From contig JBBUBI010000003.1 of NCBI GenBank assembly GCA_038058335.1, forward strand, positions 1 through 14,571: DNA of 14,571 nt. Direction: 5' to 3'. Each line of letters opens with the position of its first letter. The stretch's first letter is position 1. The position numbers and the translations under genes are program-made. Below, one piece after another: positions 1-6,112 of the stretch. The notes under the pieces are model-generated. The model had not been told where the DNA came from and made no database searches. It saw nothing but the letters and a program-made list of their open reading frames with translations. This stretch comes from JBBTVO01 sp038058335. Its GTDB lineage: Bacteria; Patescibacteriota; Microgenomatia; Levybacterales; UBA12049.

Positions 1-1146
1 CCCATTGTTCCGATCGTTATTATTTTGATAGCCGTAGGTATTGGTTTTTTCTATTTTTCAAATTTCCAAGGACAGATCAGAGATTTGAGTAGCAAGAATA
101 CAGATTTGCAAACTAAGATTAAAACTATCGACAGCGAGCTTACCAAAATGAAAAATGAAGATCAGTACAAAATAAATGAAGGACTTAAAAAAGATATCAA
201 AAATGTTGAGACGACTTATAAAGAATCTATAGGAATATATAACCGCATTACAGATCTTCGTGCACAAAGCGTTAAGACCGCAGAGCTTGATAAGCAGTTC
301 GCCAAGATTTTAGATAATTTATCTAAATTAAACTATTCTTCAGCATCTTCTGATTTGAAAACACTAACTGGAGTTATTGAAAAAGAAGAAAATAGCTTAA
401 AAGCTGCAAGCGGAAGTGTAGGAGCACAATCTATTGCGCAACTTGCAAATATTACCGTGAATAATTCGGCACCGGGCTCTGGATATTCTCAGCAGAAAGT
501 TTCAACTCCAAATGGGGAATTTCTTGTCTCAATTATTGCAGCCGACCTTAATTCTACAGGAGTTTTGGTAGATACAGCATCTGATGGTGACTGCCGCGAC
601 AATTGCCCGGCTCTTCCCTTAGCAACTTATGTCGCAAGATCGGGAGGCTTTGCGGGAATTAATGGCTCTTATTTCTGTCCGCCTGATTATCCTTCATGCG
701 CAGGTAAAGTAAACTCTTTTGATACGCTTCTAATGAACAAAAACAAAGTTTATTTCAATTCTGATAACAATGTCTATTCAACAGTTCCTTTGGTTTTCTT
801 CACCGGCAATACGATGGGTGTAAGGGGACGCTCATCTGATTGGGGGCGTGATACCGGTGTTGATAGTGTAATTGCCATGCAGATCCTTCTTGTCTCAGGA
901 GGAAATCCGACAGGAGCGGGCGGAGGAAAAGGAGCACGGACTTTTATCGGCACAAAAGGCAGTACGGTTTATATAGGTATAGTTTACGGTGCTTCTTTTT
1001 CAGATGCGGGAACAGTTCTTAAGACAATGGGAATTGAAAATGCGCTTGGTCTTGATCAGGGAGGATCTACAGCTCTCTGGTCTGGAGGCTATAAAGCAGG
1101 ACCGGGCCGCAATCTCCCCAACGCAATTGTACTTGTTCGAAAATGA
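1..1146 (+). CDS. Membrane-anchored coiled-coil protein with C-terminal phosphodiester glycosidase (NAGPA) domain, 5' partial
   Basis: The frame is open from base 1, so the true start lies outside the window; 381 codons are visible. Visible residues 1-22 are a hydrophobic segment (PIVPIVIILIAVG followed by aromatics), read as a signal-anchor helix. Residues about 25-130 are Lys/Glu/Asp-rich and heptad-like, a probable coiled coil. From about residue 165 to the end the protein matches the phosphodiester glycosidase family (NAGPA, PF09992): GINGSYF at 219-225 and LGLDQGGSTA at 349-358, close to the family's usual D-G-G-G-S-T signature. Members of the family cleave sugar phosphodiesters or act on cell-wall and exopolysaccharide substrates; the substrate here is unknown. 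Four cysteines (198, 202, 226, 233) cluster around the first motif and could form disulfides, which fits an extracytoplasmic domain. The stop codon TGA also forms part of the promoter of the next gene. Confidence 0.85.
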   Translation, partial: PIVPIVIILIAVGIGFFYFSNFQGQIRDLSSKNTDLQTKIKTIDSELTKMKNEDQYKINEGLKKDIKNVETTYKESIGIYNRITDLRAQSVKTAELDKQFAKILDNLSKLNYSSASSDLKTLTGVIEKEENSLKAASGSVGAQSIAQLANITVNNSAPGSGYSQQKVSTPNGEFLVSIIAADLNSTGVLVDTASDGDCRDNCPALPLATYVARSGGFAGINGSYFCPPDYPSCAGKVNSFDTLLMNKNKVYFNSDNNVYSTVPLVFFTGNTMGVRGRSSDWGRDTGVDSVIAMQILLVSGGNPTGAGGGKGARTFIGTKGSTVYIGIVYGASFSDAGTVLKTMGIENALGLDQGGSTALWSGGYKAGPGRNLPNAIVLVRK

Positions 1147-1152
1147 TATAAT
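1144..1152 (+). promoter_or_regulatory. Extended -10 promoter of the 82-residue gene
   Basis: TGATATAAT is a perfect TGn + TATAAT extended -10 element. Its TGA is the stop codon of the upstream glycosidase gene. Six bases (ATTTTC) separate it from the GTG start at 1159, so a transcript starting at the usual +1 would begin on the start codon. I see no good -35 at 16-18 bases. Not experimentally shown. Confidence 0.7.
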
Positions 1153-1158
1153 ATTTTC

Positions 1159-1407
1159 GTGAAGAAATGGTTTCAGACTTGGAATAGACCGGAGTACCAA
1201 GAATGGGCGATTAAAGTATCAAATGGCTATCTACTTGTTGTTATTAGGAAAGAGAAAACCAAATATCTTTGCGTAAAGGCGGAGCTCATTATGAAAAGCA
1301 AAGGACTTCCTGATTTTAAAGTTTTAGAAGAAGAATATTTCAAAACCAAACGGGAGGCACTAAAACAAATCCAAGAATGGAAGCTGGTTATCCCAAATAA
1401 TCCTTGA
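1159..1407 (+). CDS. Hypothetical protein, 82 residues
   Basis: A small soluble protein, rich in Lys, Glu and Trp, with no membrane segment, signal peptide or motif that I recognise. The first third (WNRPEYQEWAIKVSNGYLLVV) suggests a short beta-sheet; the last third is helical and charged. The GTG start is preferred because it sits exactly six bases downstream of a perfect extended -10 element, which makes it a good leaderless start; there is no Shine-Dalgarno. The 3' end overlaps the convergent rpoD gene by 20 bases (1388-1407). The well-placed promoter and the open frame between two real genes support it as a gene, but without homology it remains unproven. Confidence 0.6.
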   Translation: MKKWFQTWNRPEYQEWAIKVSNGYLLVVIRKEKTKYLCVKAELIMKSKGLPDFKVLEEEYFKTKREALKQIQEWKLVIPNNP

Positions 1408-2470
1408 GTTTATTGCCACGACTTGGATGGCGCAGTTTTCGAAGAGCCTTTGCTTCGATTTGTCGTATTCTCTCTCGCGTTACAGCGAACATTTTACCCA
1501 CCTCTTCGAGCGTTTTTGGCTTGCCGTCTTTAAGCCCAAACCTTTCCTCAAGAACTCTTCTCTCACGATCTGATAATGTTCCCAGCACCTGATCAACCTG
1601 TTCTTTGAGAAGCTCACGGGATGCTGAGTCAAAAAGTGTCGGAGCAGTCGTATCGTGTATAAAATCTCCAAGCCTGCTATCTTCCTCATCTCCCACTGGT
1701 GACTCAAGAGATGCAGGTTCTTGGGAGATCTTAATAATCTCCATCGCCTTTTCAGGATCAATTCCCAGGACTTTTGCGACCTCCTCAGGTGTCGGCTCAC
1801 GACCCAATTCCTGCATGAGCTTTCTTGAGGCGCGCAAGAATCTATTGATATTTTCAACCATGTGAACGGGGATTCGGATTGTTCTTGCCTGATCTGCGAT
1901 TGCACGGGTTATTGACTGTCTTATCCACCACGTCGCGTAAGTAGAAAACTTAAATCCGCGCCTCCAATCATATTTTTCAACTGCTCGAATTAAACCCTGA
2001 TTGCCTTCCTGAATTAAGTCAAGCAATGTTAATCCCCGGCCGACGTATTTCTTTGCAATAGAAACAACCAATCTTAAATTTGAATTTATAAGGGTCTTTT
2101 TTGCCTCTTCGTCATTTTTCTCCACACTTTTGGCGAGTGCGATTTCCTGCTGAAAATTAAGAAGCGGAATTCTTCCGATTTCCTTAAGATACATTCTGAC
2201 AGGATCAGAAATTGTTCCTTCTGTAAGGACAGTCAATGCCTCAAGTTCTTTTTCAAGAATTTCGATGGGCTTATCAGCATCCTGATCCTGAGCTACACTT
2301 TCAAAAACATCTATATCGAGCTTGAAAAGTCTGGAGTATAGCTCATCAAGTTCGTCAAGATGCTCTTCGGGTTTTGGGAAAATCGCCAAGATCTCATCTT
2401 GGGTGATATACCCTCTTTTTTTTGCAGAATCAACAATATCTTTCAGGAAATCAGGAGCCTTCTGTTTCAT
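1388..2470 (-). CDS. rpoD: RNA polymerase primary sigma factor (sigma-70/SigA)
   Basis: The housekeeping sigma factor that directs RNA polymerase to -35/-10 promoters. 360 residues, typical of compact primary sigmas without the large non-conserved region of E. coli RpoD. A region 1.1-like domain is seen at about 5-55 (AKKRGYITQDEI), region 1.2 at about 88-104 (DPVRMYLKEIGRIPLL), region 2 at about 125-195 (NLRLVVSIAKKY, DLIQEGNQGL, FKFSTYATWWIRQ), region 3 at about 198-275 and region 4 at about 295-350 (TLEEVGKMFAVTRERIRQIE, the -35-binding helix-turn-helix). The His and Glu of region 3.0 that contact the extended -10 TG in E. coli appear conserved (His203, Glu206 in PVHMVE), which fits the extended -10 promoters in this window. 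It follows dnaG by 26 bases on the same strand, the classic primase/sigma pairing, but has its own predicted promoter. Confidence 0.98.
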   Translation of the reverse strand: MKQKAPDFLKDIVDSAKKRGYITQDEILAIFPKPEEHLDELDELYSRLFKLDIDVFESVAQDQDADKPIEILEKELEALTVLTEGTISDPVRMYLKEIGRIPLLNFQQEIALAKSVEKNDEEAKKTLINSNLRLVVSIAKKYVGRGLTLLDLIQEGNQGLIRAVEKYDWRRGFKFSTYATWWIRQSITRAIADQARTIRIPVHMVENINRFLRASRKLMQELGREPTPEEVAKVLGIDPEKAMEIIKISQEPASLESPVGDEEDSRLGDFIHDTTAPTLFDSASRELLKEQVDQVLGTLSDRERRVLEERFGLKDGKPKTLEEVGKMFAVTRERIRQIEAKALRKLRHPSRGNKLKDYLG

Positions 2471-2480
2471 AAGTTTCTCT

Positions 2481-2489
2481 ATTGTAACA
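2481..2489 (-). promoter_or_regulatory. Extended -10 promoter of rpoD
   Basis: On the minus strand TGTTACAAT (TGn + TACAAT) lies in the 26-base gap between dnaG and rpoD, ten bases before the ATG. The predicted leader is about 4 nt. The same nine bases precede dnaG. No convincing -35 was seen. Confidence 0.6.
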
Positions 2490-2496
2490 CAGGAGG

Positions 2497-4281
2497 CTAA
2501 TTTTTTGAAGCTGAGGAAAGCTCACTTATAGTTTGCGAAAGCATCGTTAATTCGCTCTGAAGACTGTCTATTTCGGATCCATTTTTTTCTTTTCTGTTTA
2601 AACTTTCTGACATCTCCTTAATTTTATTTTTTACAAAAAGCATTTTTGCTTCATGGGCAACTTTTAAGACTTCGCTCAAATATTTCTTTTCATCTTCAAA
2701 TTTAGGGATTGGCAGAAGATAGCATATATCGAAAATCGGAATTATTTCCTGAGGAAGCTTTTTTACAAAATCTCCAGCAACGATAGATTTTCCCAAATTT
2801 TCGGGATTGATCATCATATCAAAAATCTTTTGAAATGAAGCGTTTTCGAATTTATAATCTCTCAATATCTCAGATACTTCTGCAACTATTTTTTTTCTTT
2901 CATCCATCTGAATAAGCAGGCTTAACAAATATTCTTCGATTACTTCCTTCCTTACTCTTCTGTCTTTAATCTTGCTGACAATTCTGTCTCCAATTGTTTC
3001 TTTTTTATTTTTCTTTTCAAGCTCTGCGTTCAGATTTTCAAGAGAAGTATCAATTCGCTTTGAAAGTAATTTGAGGTAGTGCTCTTTCACTATTTCATTA
3101 TCAATTAGAGCCAGAAACGGAAGAATATTGTCGGATATTTTCTTTTTTCCATCTGCTGAGTTCATATCATATTTTTCTGCAAAAACCGAAATCATATAAT
3201 CATAAATTCCTATATCATTCTTAAGCTGCTTTTTGAAAAAGATCGGATCATTTTTTATAGCTTCGTCGGGATCCTTGAATTCTCCAAGCTCAATTGTCGT
3301 AGTTGTTATTCCTTTTTTTTCAAGAAACGCAAGGCTCCTTCGTATTGCCTCAAATCCTGCTTCATCCTTATCAAGTGAAAGTGTCACTCTTGAAGCAAAA
3401 CGAGAAATTAAAGATACTTGTTCTTCAGTTAACGCGGTTCCTTTTATTGCGACTGTGTTCTCAATTCCTTCTGAGTATGCAGATATTACATCGAATTCTC
3501 CTTCCATAATTATTGCCCTATCCTCTTCTTTGATACTTTTTTTTGCCATATTCAGGCCAAAAAACATACCGCCCTTATGATAAGCAAGCGTATCTCTAGT
3601 ATTTACGTACTTTGATTCTTTAATTTCATCTGACAAGACCCTTCCCGAAAAAGCAACGATATTATCTCTGTGATCATAAATTGGAAACATAATTCTGTTT
3701 CTAAAAAAATCATAAAGCCTACCATTCCTAGGAGTTGAAATTCCTGCATCCAGCAAATCCTGTCCTTTATATTTTTTCTTTTCAAGGAGATATTTGGTGA
3801 GAGCGTCTCCGGAGATGGGCGAATATCCTATTTCAAAAGTCTCGATAATCCTGGGATCTATTTTTCTTTTTTTTGTAAGGTAGTCTAATGCATTTTTTCC
3901 GCTTGGATGTTTTGTCAAAACATAATGATAATACTCTTTTGACTGAGCATTAATTCTGTAAATTTTTTCCTTCTTTGAAGCTCCTTGTTTTACAAAATCG
4001 CTTTCCTCAAGCTCGATTCCAGCCTTTTTTGCCAATATTCTAAGAGCTTCAACAAATTCAAGCTTCTCATATTCCATGAGAAACGTATAAATATCTCCTC
4101 CCTTACCGCATCCAAAACAATGCCAAATTTGTCGCTCCGGAGACACCACAAAAGACGGAGATTTTTCATTGTGAAAAGGGCAATTGATCTTGAAATTTCT
4201 GCCCATTTTCTTAAGAGGAATATACTCACTAAGAAGCGCTACTATATCGATCTTCTCTCTTATTCTTGTTACCTCATCCAT
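2497..4281 (-). CDS. dnaG: DNA primase
   Basis: Synthesises RNA primers for replication. With the start chosen here it has 594 residues, the usual bacterial length. The N-terminal CHC2 zinc-binding domain has C34, H37, C55 and C58 (CPFH, HCFGCGKGG). The catalytic core includes the RNRIMFPI basic motif (about 194-201), and the TOPRIM metal-binding elements are EGEFDV (260-265) and LSLDKDEAG (D304, D306). The remaining 200 or so residues are helical and correspond to the helicase-interaction region. An in-frame ATG at 4299 is rejected as the start: it lies inside the predicted -10 element and adds six residues (MLQYVA) before the normal primase N-terminus MDEVTRIREKIDI. The ATG at 4281 is eight bases downstream of that -10. 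Confidence 0.97.
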   Translation of the reverse strand: MDEVTRIREKIDIVALLSEYIPLKKMGRNFKINCPFHNEKSPSFVVSPERQIWHCFGCGKGGDIYTFLMEYEKLEFVEALRILAKKAGIELEESDFVKQGASKKEKIYRINAQSKEYYHYVLTKHPSGKNALDYLTKKRKIDPRIIETFEIGYSPISGDALTKYLLEKKKYKGQDLLDAGISTPRNGRLYDFFRNRIMFPIYDHRDNIVAFSGRVLSDEIKESKYVNTRDTLAYHKGGMFFGLNMAKKSIKEEDRAIIMEGEFDVISAYSEGIENTVAIKGTALTEEQVSLISRFASRVTLSLDKDEAGFEAIRRSLAFLEKKGITTTTIELGEFKDPDEAIKNDPIFFKKQLKNDIGIYDYMISVFAEKYDMNSADGKKKISDNILPFLALIDNEIVKEHYLKLLSKRIDTSLENLNAELEKKNKKETIGDRIVSKIKDRRVRKEVIEEYLLSLLIQMDERKKIVAEVSEILRDYKFENASFQKIFDMMINPENLGKSIVAGDFVKKLPQEIIPIFDICYLLPIPKFEDEKKYLSEVLKVAHEAKMLFVKNKIKEMSESLNRKEKNGSEIDSLQSELTMLSQTISELSSASKN

Positions 4282-4289
4282 CGCAACAT

Positions 4290-4298
4290 ATTGTAACA
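4290..4298 (-). promoter_or_regulatory. Extended -10 promoter of dnaG
   Basis: TGTTACAAT on the minus strand, eight bases before the preferred ATG at 4281. The predicted +1 falls one or two bases before or on the start codon. It overlaps one copy of a 14-base-period tandem repeat. No clear -35. Confidence 0.6.
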
Positions 4299-4325
4299 TT
4301 TCACAGTTAACATTTCACATTTAAC
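4294..4325. repeat. 14-bp period tandem repeat over the dnaG promoter
   Basis: On the + strand TAACATTTCACA occurs at 4294-4305 and again, identical, at 4308-4319. A third partial copy (TAAC) follows at 4322-4325. The period is 14 bases. The repeat overlaps the predicted dnaG -10 element. It could be a paired operator or a chance or decaying microsatellite. Confidence 0.75.
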
Positions 4326-4505
4326 CGCGCTCTTTCGCCACTCCTCAATAGTTTTAATCTTTGACAATCCGGCATCGAGCGCATGGAGGATTAAACGAGC
4401 GGCCCCTAACGGGGAAATTGTAAATTAGCGAGTTTAATTTGGAAAGCACGAGAGGAGGCTTGTCAAGAGCTTTTGGTACTTTTTCGGAAAAAAGTACCAA
4501 GAAAC
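4326..4505. other. Structured intergenic region between guaA and dnaG
   Basis: The longest stretch of continuous sequence here without an intact gene. It is locally more GC-rich than its surroundings. It holds CCCC-TAAC-GGGG (4403-4414) nested inside ATTAAAC (4390-4396) and GTTTAAT (4432-4438), and a strong hairpin at the guaA side. Two short codon-like runs are open: the minus-strand frame reading RLILHALDAGLSKIKTIEEW and the + strand frame reading AWRIKRAAPNGEIVN. Neither has a usable start or enough length to call a gene. No tRNA was recognised. It may be a dispersed repeat, a decayed gene or a structured untranslated region. Confidence 0.5.
4473..4500. terminator. Perfect 12-bp hairpin five bases after guaA
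   Basis: TTGGTACTTTTT (4473-4484) pairs with AAAAAGTACCAA (4489-4500) around a four-base CGGA loop. On the minus strand it begins five bases after the guaA stop, the right place for a terminator of guaBA. It lacks a U-tract after the stem on either strand (the U-run is inside the stem), so it is not a textbook intrinsic terminator. It may instead be a 3'-end stabiliser or part of a repeat. Confidence 0.5.
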
Positions 4506-6062
4506 TTACTCCCATTCCATTGTGGCTGGGGGCTTGGTGGTAATATCGTAAACAACTCGCGAAATTCCCGGAACTTCATTTACGATTCTTGATGAAATCC
4601 TCTGCAGAACTTCGTATGGTATTTTTGCCCAGTCAGATGTCATTACGTCTTTTGACTCTACAATTCGAAGAGCAACTACTTCCCCAAAAACTCTTCCATC
4701 TCCCTTAACAGCTGTTGAAAAACTATTAGTCAAAACAGGAAATGAAATAAAAACTTTCTCATACAAATTGGCATTTTTAAGCTCCTCGAGGACTATTTTA
4801 TCTGCTATTTTTTCATTATTTAATCTATCAGGAGTAACTTCACCTCTAATTCTAATTGCATATCCAGGCCCTGGAAATGGCTGCATATTCACAAATTCCT
4901 CAGGTAAGCCTAGCTTTTGTCCTAACTCTCTTACCTCATCTTTATAAAGATTTCTCAATGGCTCTAGTAATTGCAATTTCATATTCTTCGGCAAACCTCC
5001 TACGTTATGATGGCTTTTTATCTTATCCGAATGCTTAGTTCCCTGACTTTCTATCACATCCGAATAAATTGTCCCCTGTAAGAGAAACTTTATTTTTTTA
5101 CCCATTTTGACAAGTTTTCCCATTTCTTTTTCAAAAAGTTCTATATAAAAATTGCCGATTATTTTTCTTTTTTCCTCAGGATCTGAAATATTCTTCAATC
5201 TTTTAAGCATTTCTTTTTCAACCTTTAAAACATCAAGTCTTATGCCGATGTGTTTGAAAATCTTATTTAAATGCAATTCTGTTCCTTCTCTCATAAGTCC
5301 ATTATCTACGTATATTGGATAAAAATTTTCTCCAATTGCTTTTGCTGTCAAAATCGCTGCAACTGTCGAGTCAACTCCACCTGATACTGCTCCAATTACC
5401 GAGTAATTACCGACTTTATCCCGTATACTTTTTATCATTTCTTTTTCATCAATCTTATGTCTTTTTAAATCAACAGAGCAGATTTCAAGAAAGTTATTTA
5501 AAACTGTGTTTCCGTTTTCCGTATGCTCTACTTCCGGATGAAACAACAATCCATAAAAATTCTTCTTGGTATTTTGGGATAAAGCAAATGGTAGTGAGTC
5601 AGACGACCCCAGGACTTCAAAGCCTTTCGGAAGTTTTAATATCTCATCACCATGACTCATCCAAACAACGAAAGATCCTGGAAGACCTTTCGCAATTTCG
5701 AATTTAGAATTTCGAATTTCGAGATTTATGGTGGCTGGTCCATATTCCTTCTTCCCCTCTCTTACTTCCCCACCGAGTAGTTTGACCATCAACTGAAAAC
5801 CATAGCATATTCCCAAAACCGGGATTTCCATATTAAAAATTGAAGAATTAATTGTTGGGGAATTTTTGGAATAAACAGAAGATGGCCCACCAGACAAAAT
5901 TATTCCTTTAATTTTTTTACCTTGCCTGCCGGCAGGCAGGTTTTTCTTAAGCTCCAGAAAAGCTTCCTCAGGTGGGAGAAACAAAACTTTGGCACCCAAT
6001 TCCTTTATCCTTCGGGAAATAAGATGAGCAGTTTGTGATCCAAAATCTACAACTATTATCAT
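4506..6062 (-). CDS. guaA: GMP synthase (glutamine-hydrolysing)
   Basis: Converts XMP, glutamine and ATP to GMP in the cytoplasm, the step after GuaB. 518 residues, the normal length. The class I glutaminase domain spans about 1-195, with the nucleophile Cys86 in GICYG and His175/Glu177 in FHPEVEH. The ATP pyrophosphatase domain has the PP-loop SGGVDST (227-233). The dimerisation domain ends with the hallmark TTKPPATMEWE. Two oddities lie in the glutaminase domain: a palindrome-encoded LPAGRQG at residues 42-48, in the loop before strand IKGIILSGGP, and a tandem 7-base repeat encoding EIRNSKFEIA around residues 115-124. The start is preceded by an A-rich stretch with no Shine-Dalgarno and no strong -10, so transcription probably continues from guaB 50 bases upstream. 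Confidence 0.97.
   Translation of the reverse strand: MIIVVDFGSQTAHLISRRIKELGAKVLFLPPEEAFLELKKNLPAGRQGKKIKGIILSGGPSSVYSKNSPTINSSIFNMEIPVLGICYGFQLMVKLLGGEVREGKKEYGPATINLEIRNSKFEIAKGLPGSFVVWMSHGDEILKLPKGFEVLGSSDSLPFALSQNTKKNFYGLLFHPEVEHTENGNTVLNNFLEICSVDLKRHKIDEKEMIKSIRDKVGNYSVIGAVSGGVDSTVAAILTAKAIGENFYPIYVDNGLMREGTELHLNKIFKHIGIRLDVLKVEKEMLKRLKNISDPEEKRKIIGNFYIELFEKEMGKLVKMGKKIKFLLQGTIYSDVIESQGTKHSDKIKSHHNVGGLPKNMKLQLLEPLRNLYKDEVRELGQKLGLPEEFVNMQPFPGPGYAIRIRGEVTPDRLNNEKIADKIVLEELKNANLYEKVFISFPVLTNSFSTAVKGDGRVFGEVVALRIVESKDVMTSDWAKIPYEVLQRISSRIVNEVPGISRVVYDITTKPPATMEWE
5694..5721. repeat. 7-bp tandem repeat inside guaA
   Basis: Four head-to-tail copies on the + strand: AATTTCG, AATTTAG, AATTTCG, AATTTCG, with one mismatch. 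It lies within the guaA reading frame and encodes part of the segment between the Cys and His glutaminase motifs. Confidence 0.85.
5921..5940. repeat. CPR-type palindromic insertion element in guaA
   Basis: TGCCTGCCGGCAGGCA (5923-5938) is a perfect 16-base palindrome, extending to 20 bases with one T/G mismatch. Read on the minus strand in the guaA frame it gives LPAGRQG. It looks far more GC-rich than its surroundings. From memory, LPAGRQG-like insertions recur in CPR proteins; I could not check that here. Confidence 0.85.
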
Positions 6063-6112
6063 TTTTTATTTTTGTGCTTAACTATTTTCTAGACGCTATT
6101 CTCTAATCTCTG

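Noticed and set aside
1480..1905. 141-codon open frame inside rpoD, same strand
   Set aside because: Out-of-frame shadow of conserved sigma regions 2.4 to 4.
3233..3580. 115-codon open frame on the + strand inside dnaG
   Set aside because: Antisense shadow of the TOPRIM-coding region; serine/leucine-rich low-quality protein with no promoter.
4282..4299. Upstream in-frame ATG for dnaG at 4299
   Set aside because: It overlaps the predicted -10 element and adds six residues not expected before the usual primase N-terminus; the ATG at 4281 fits both family and promoter.
4326..4505. tRNA or CRISPR repeat in the guaA-dnaG spacer
   Set aside because: No acceptor/T-loop pattern or CCA-type end could be placed, and repeats are too short and unspaced for CRISPR.
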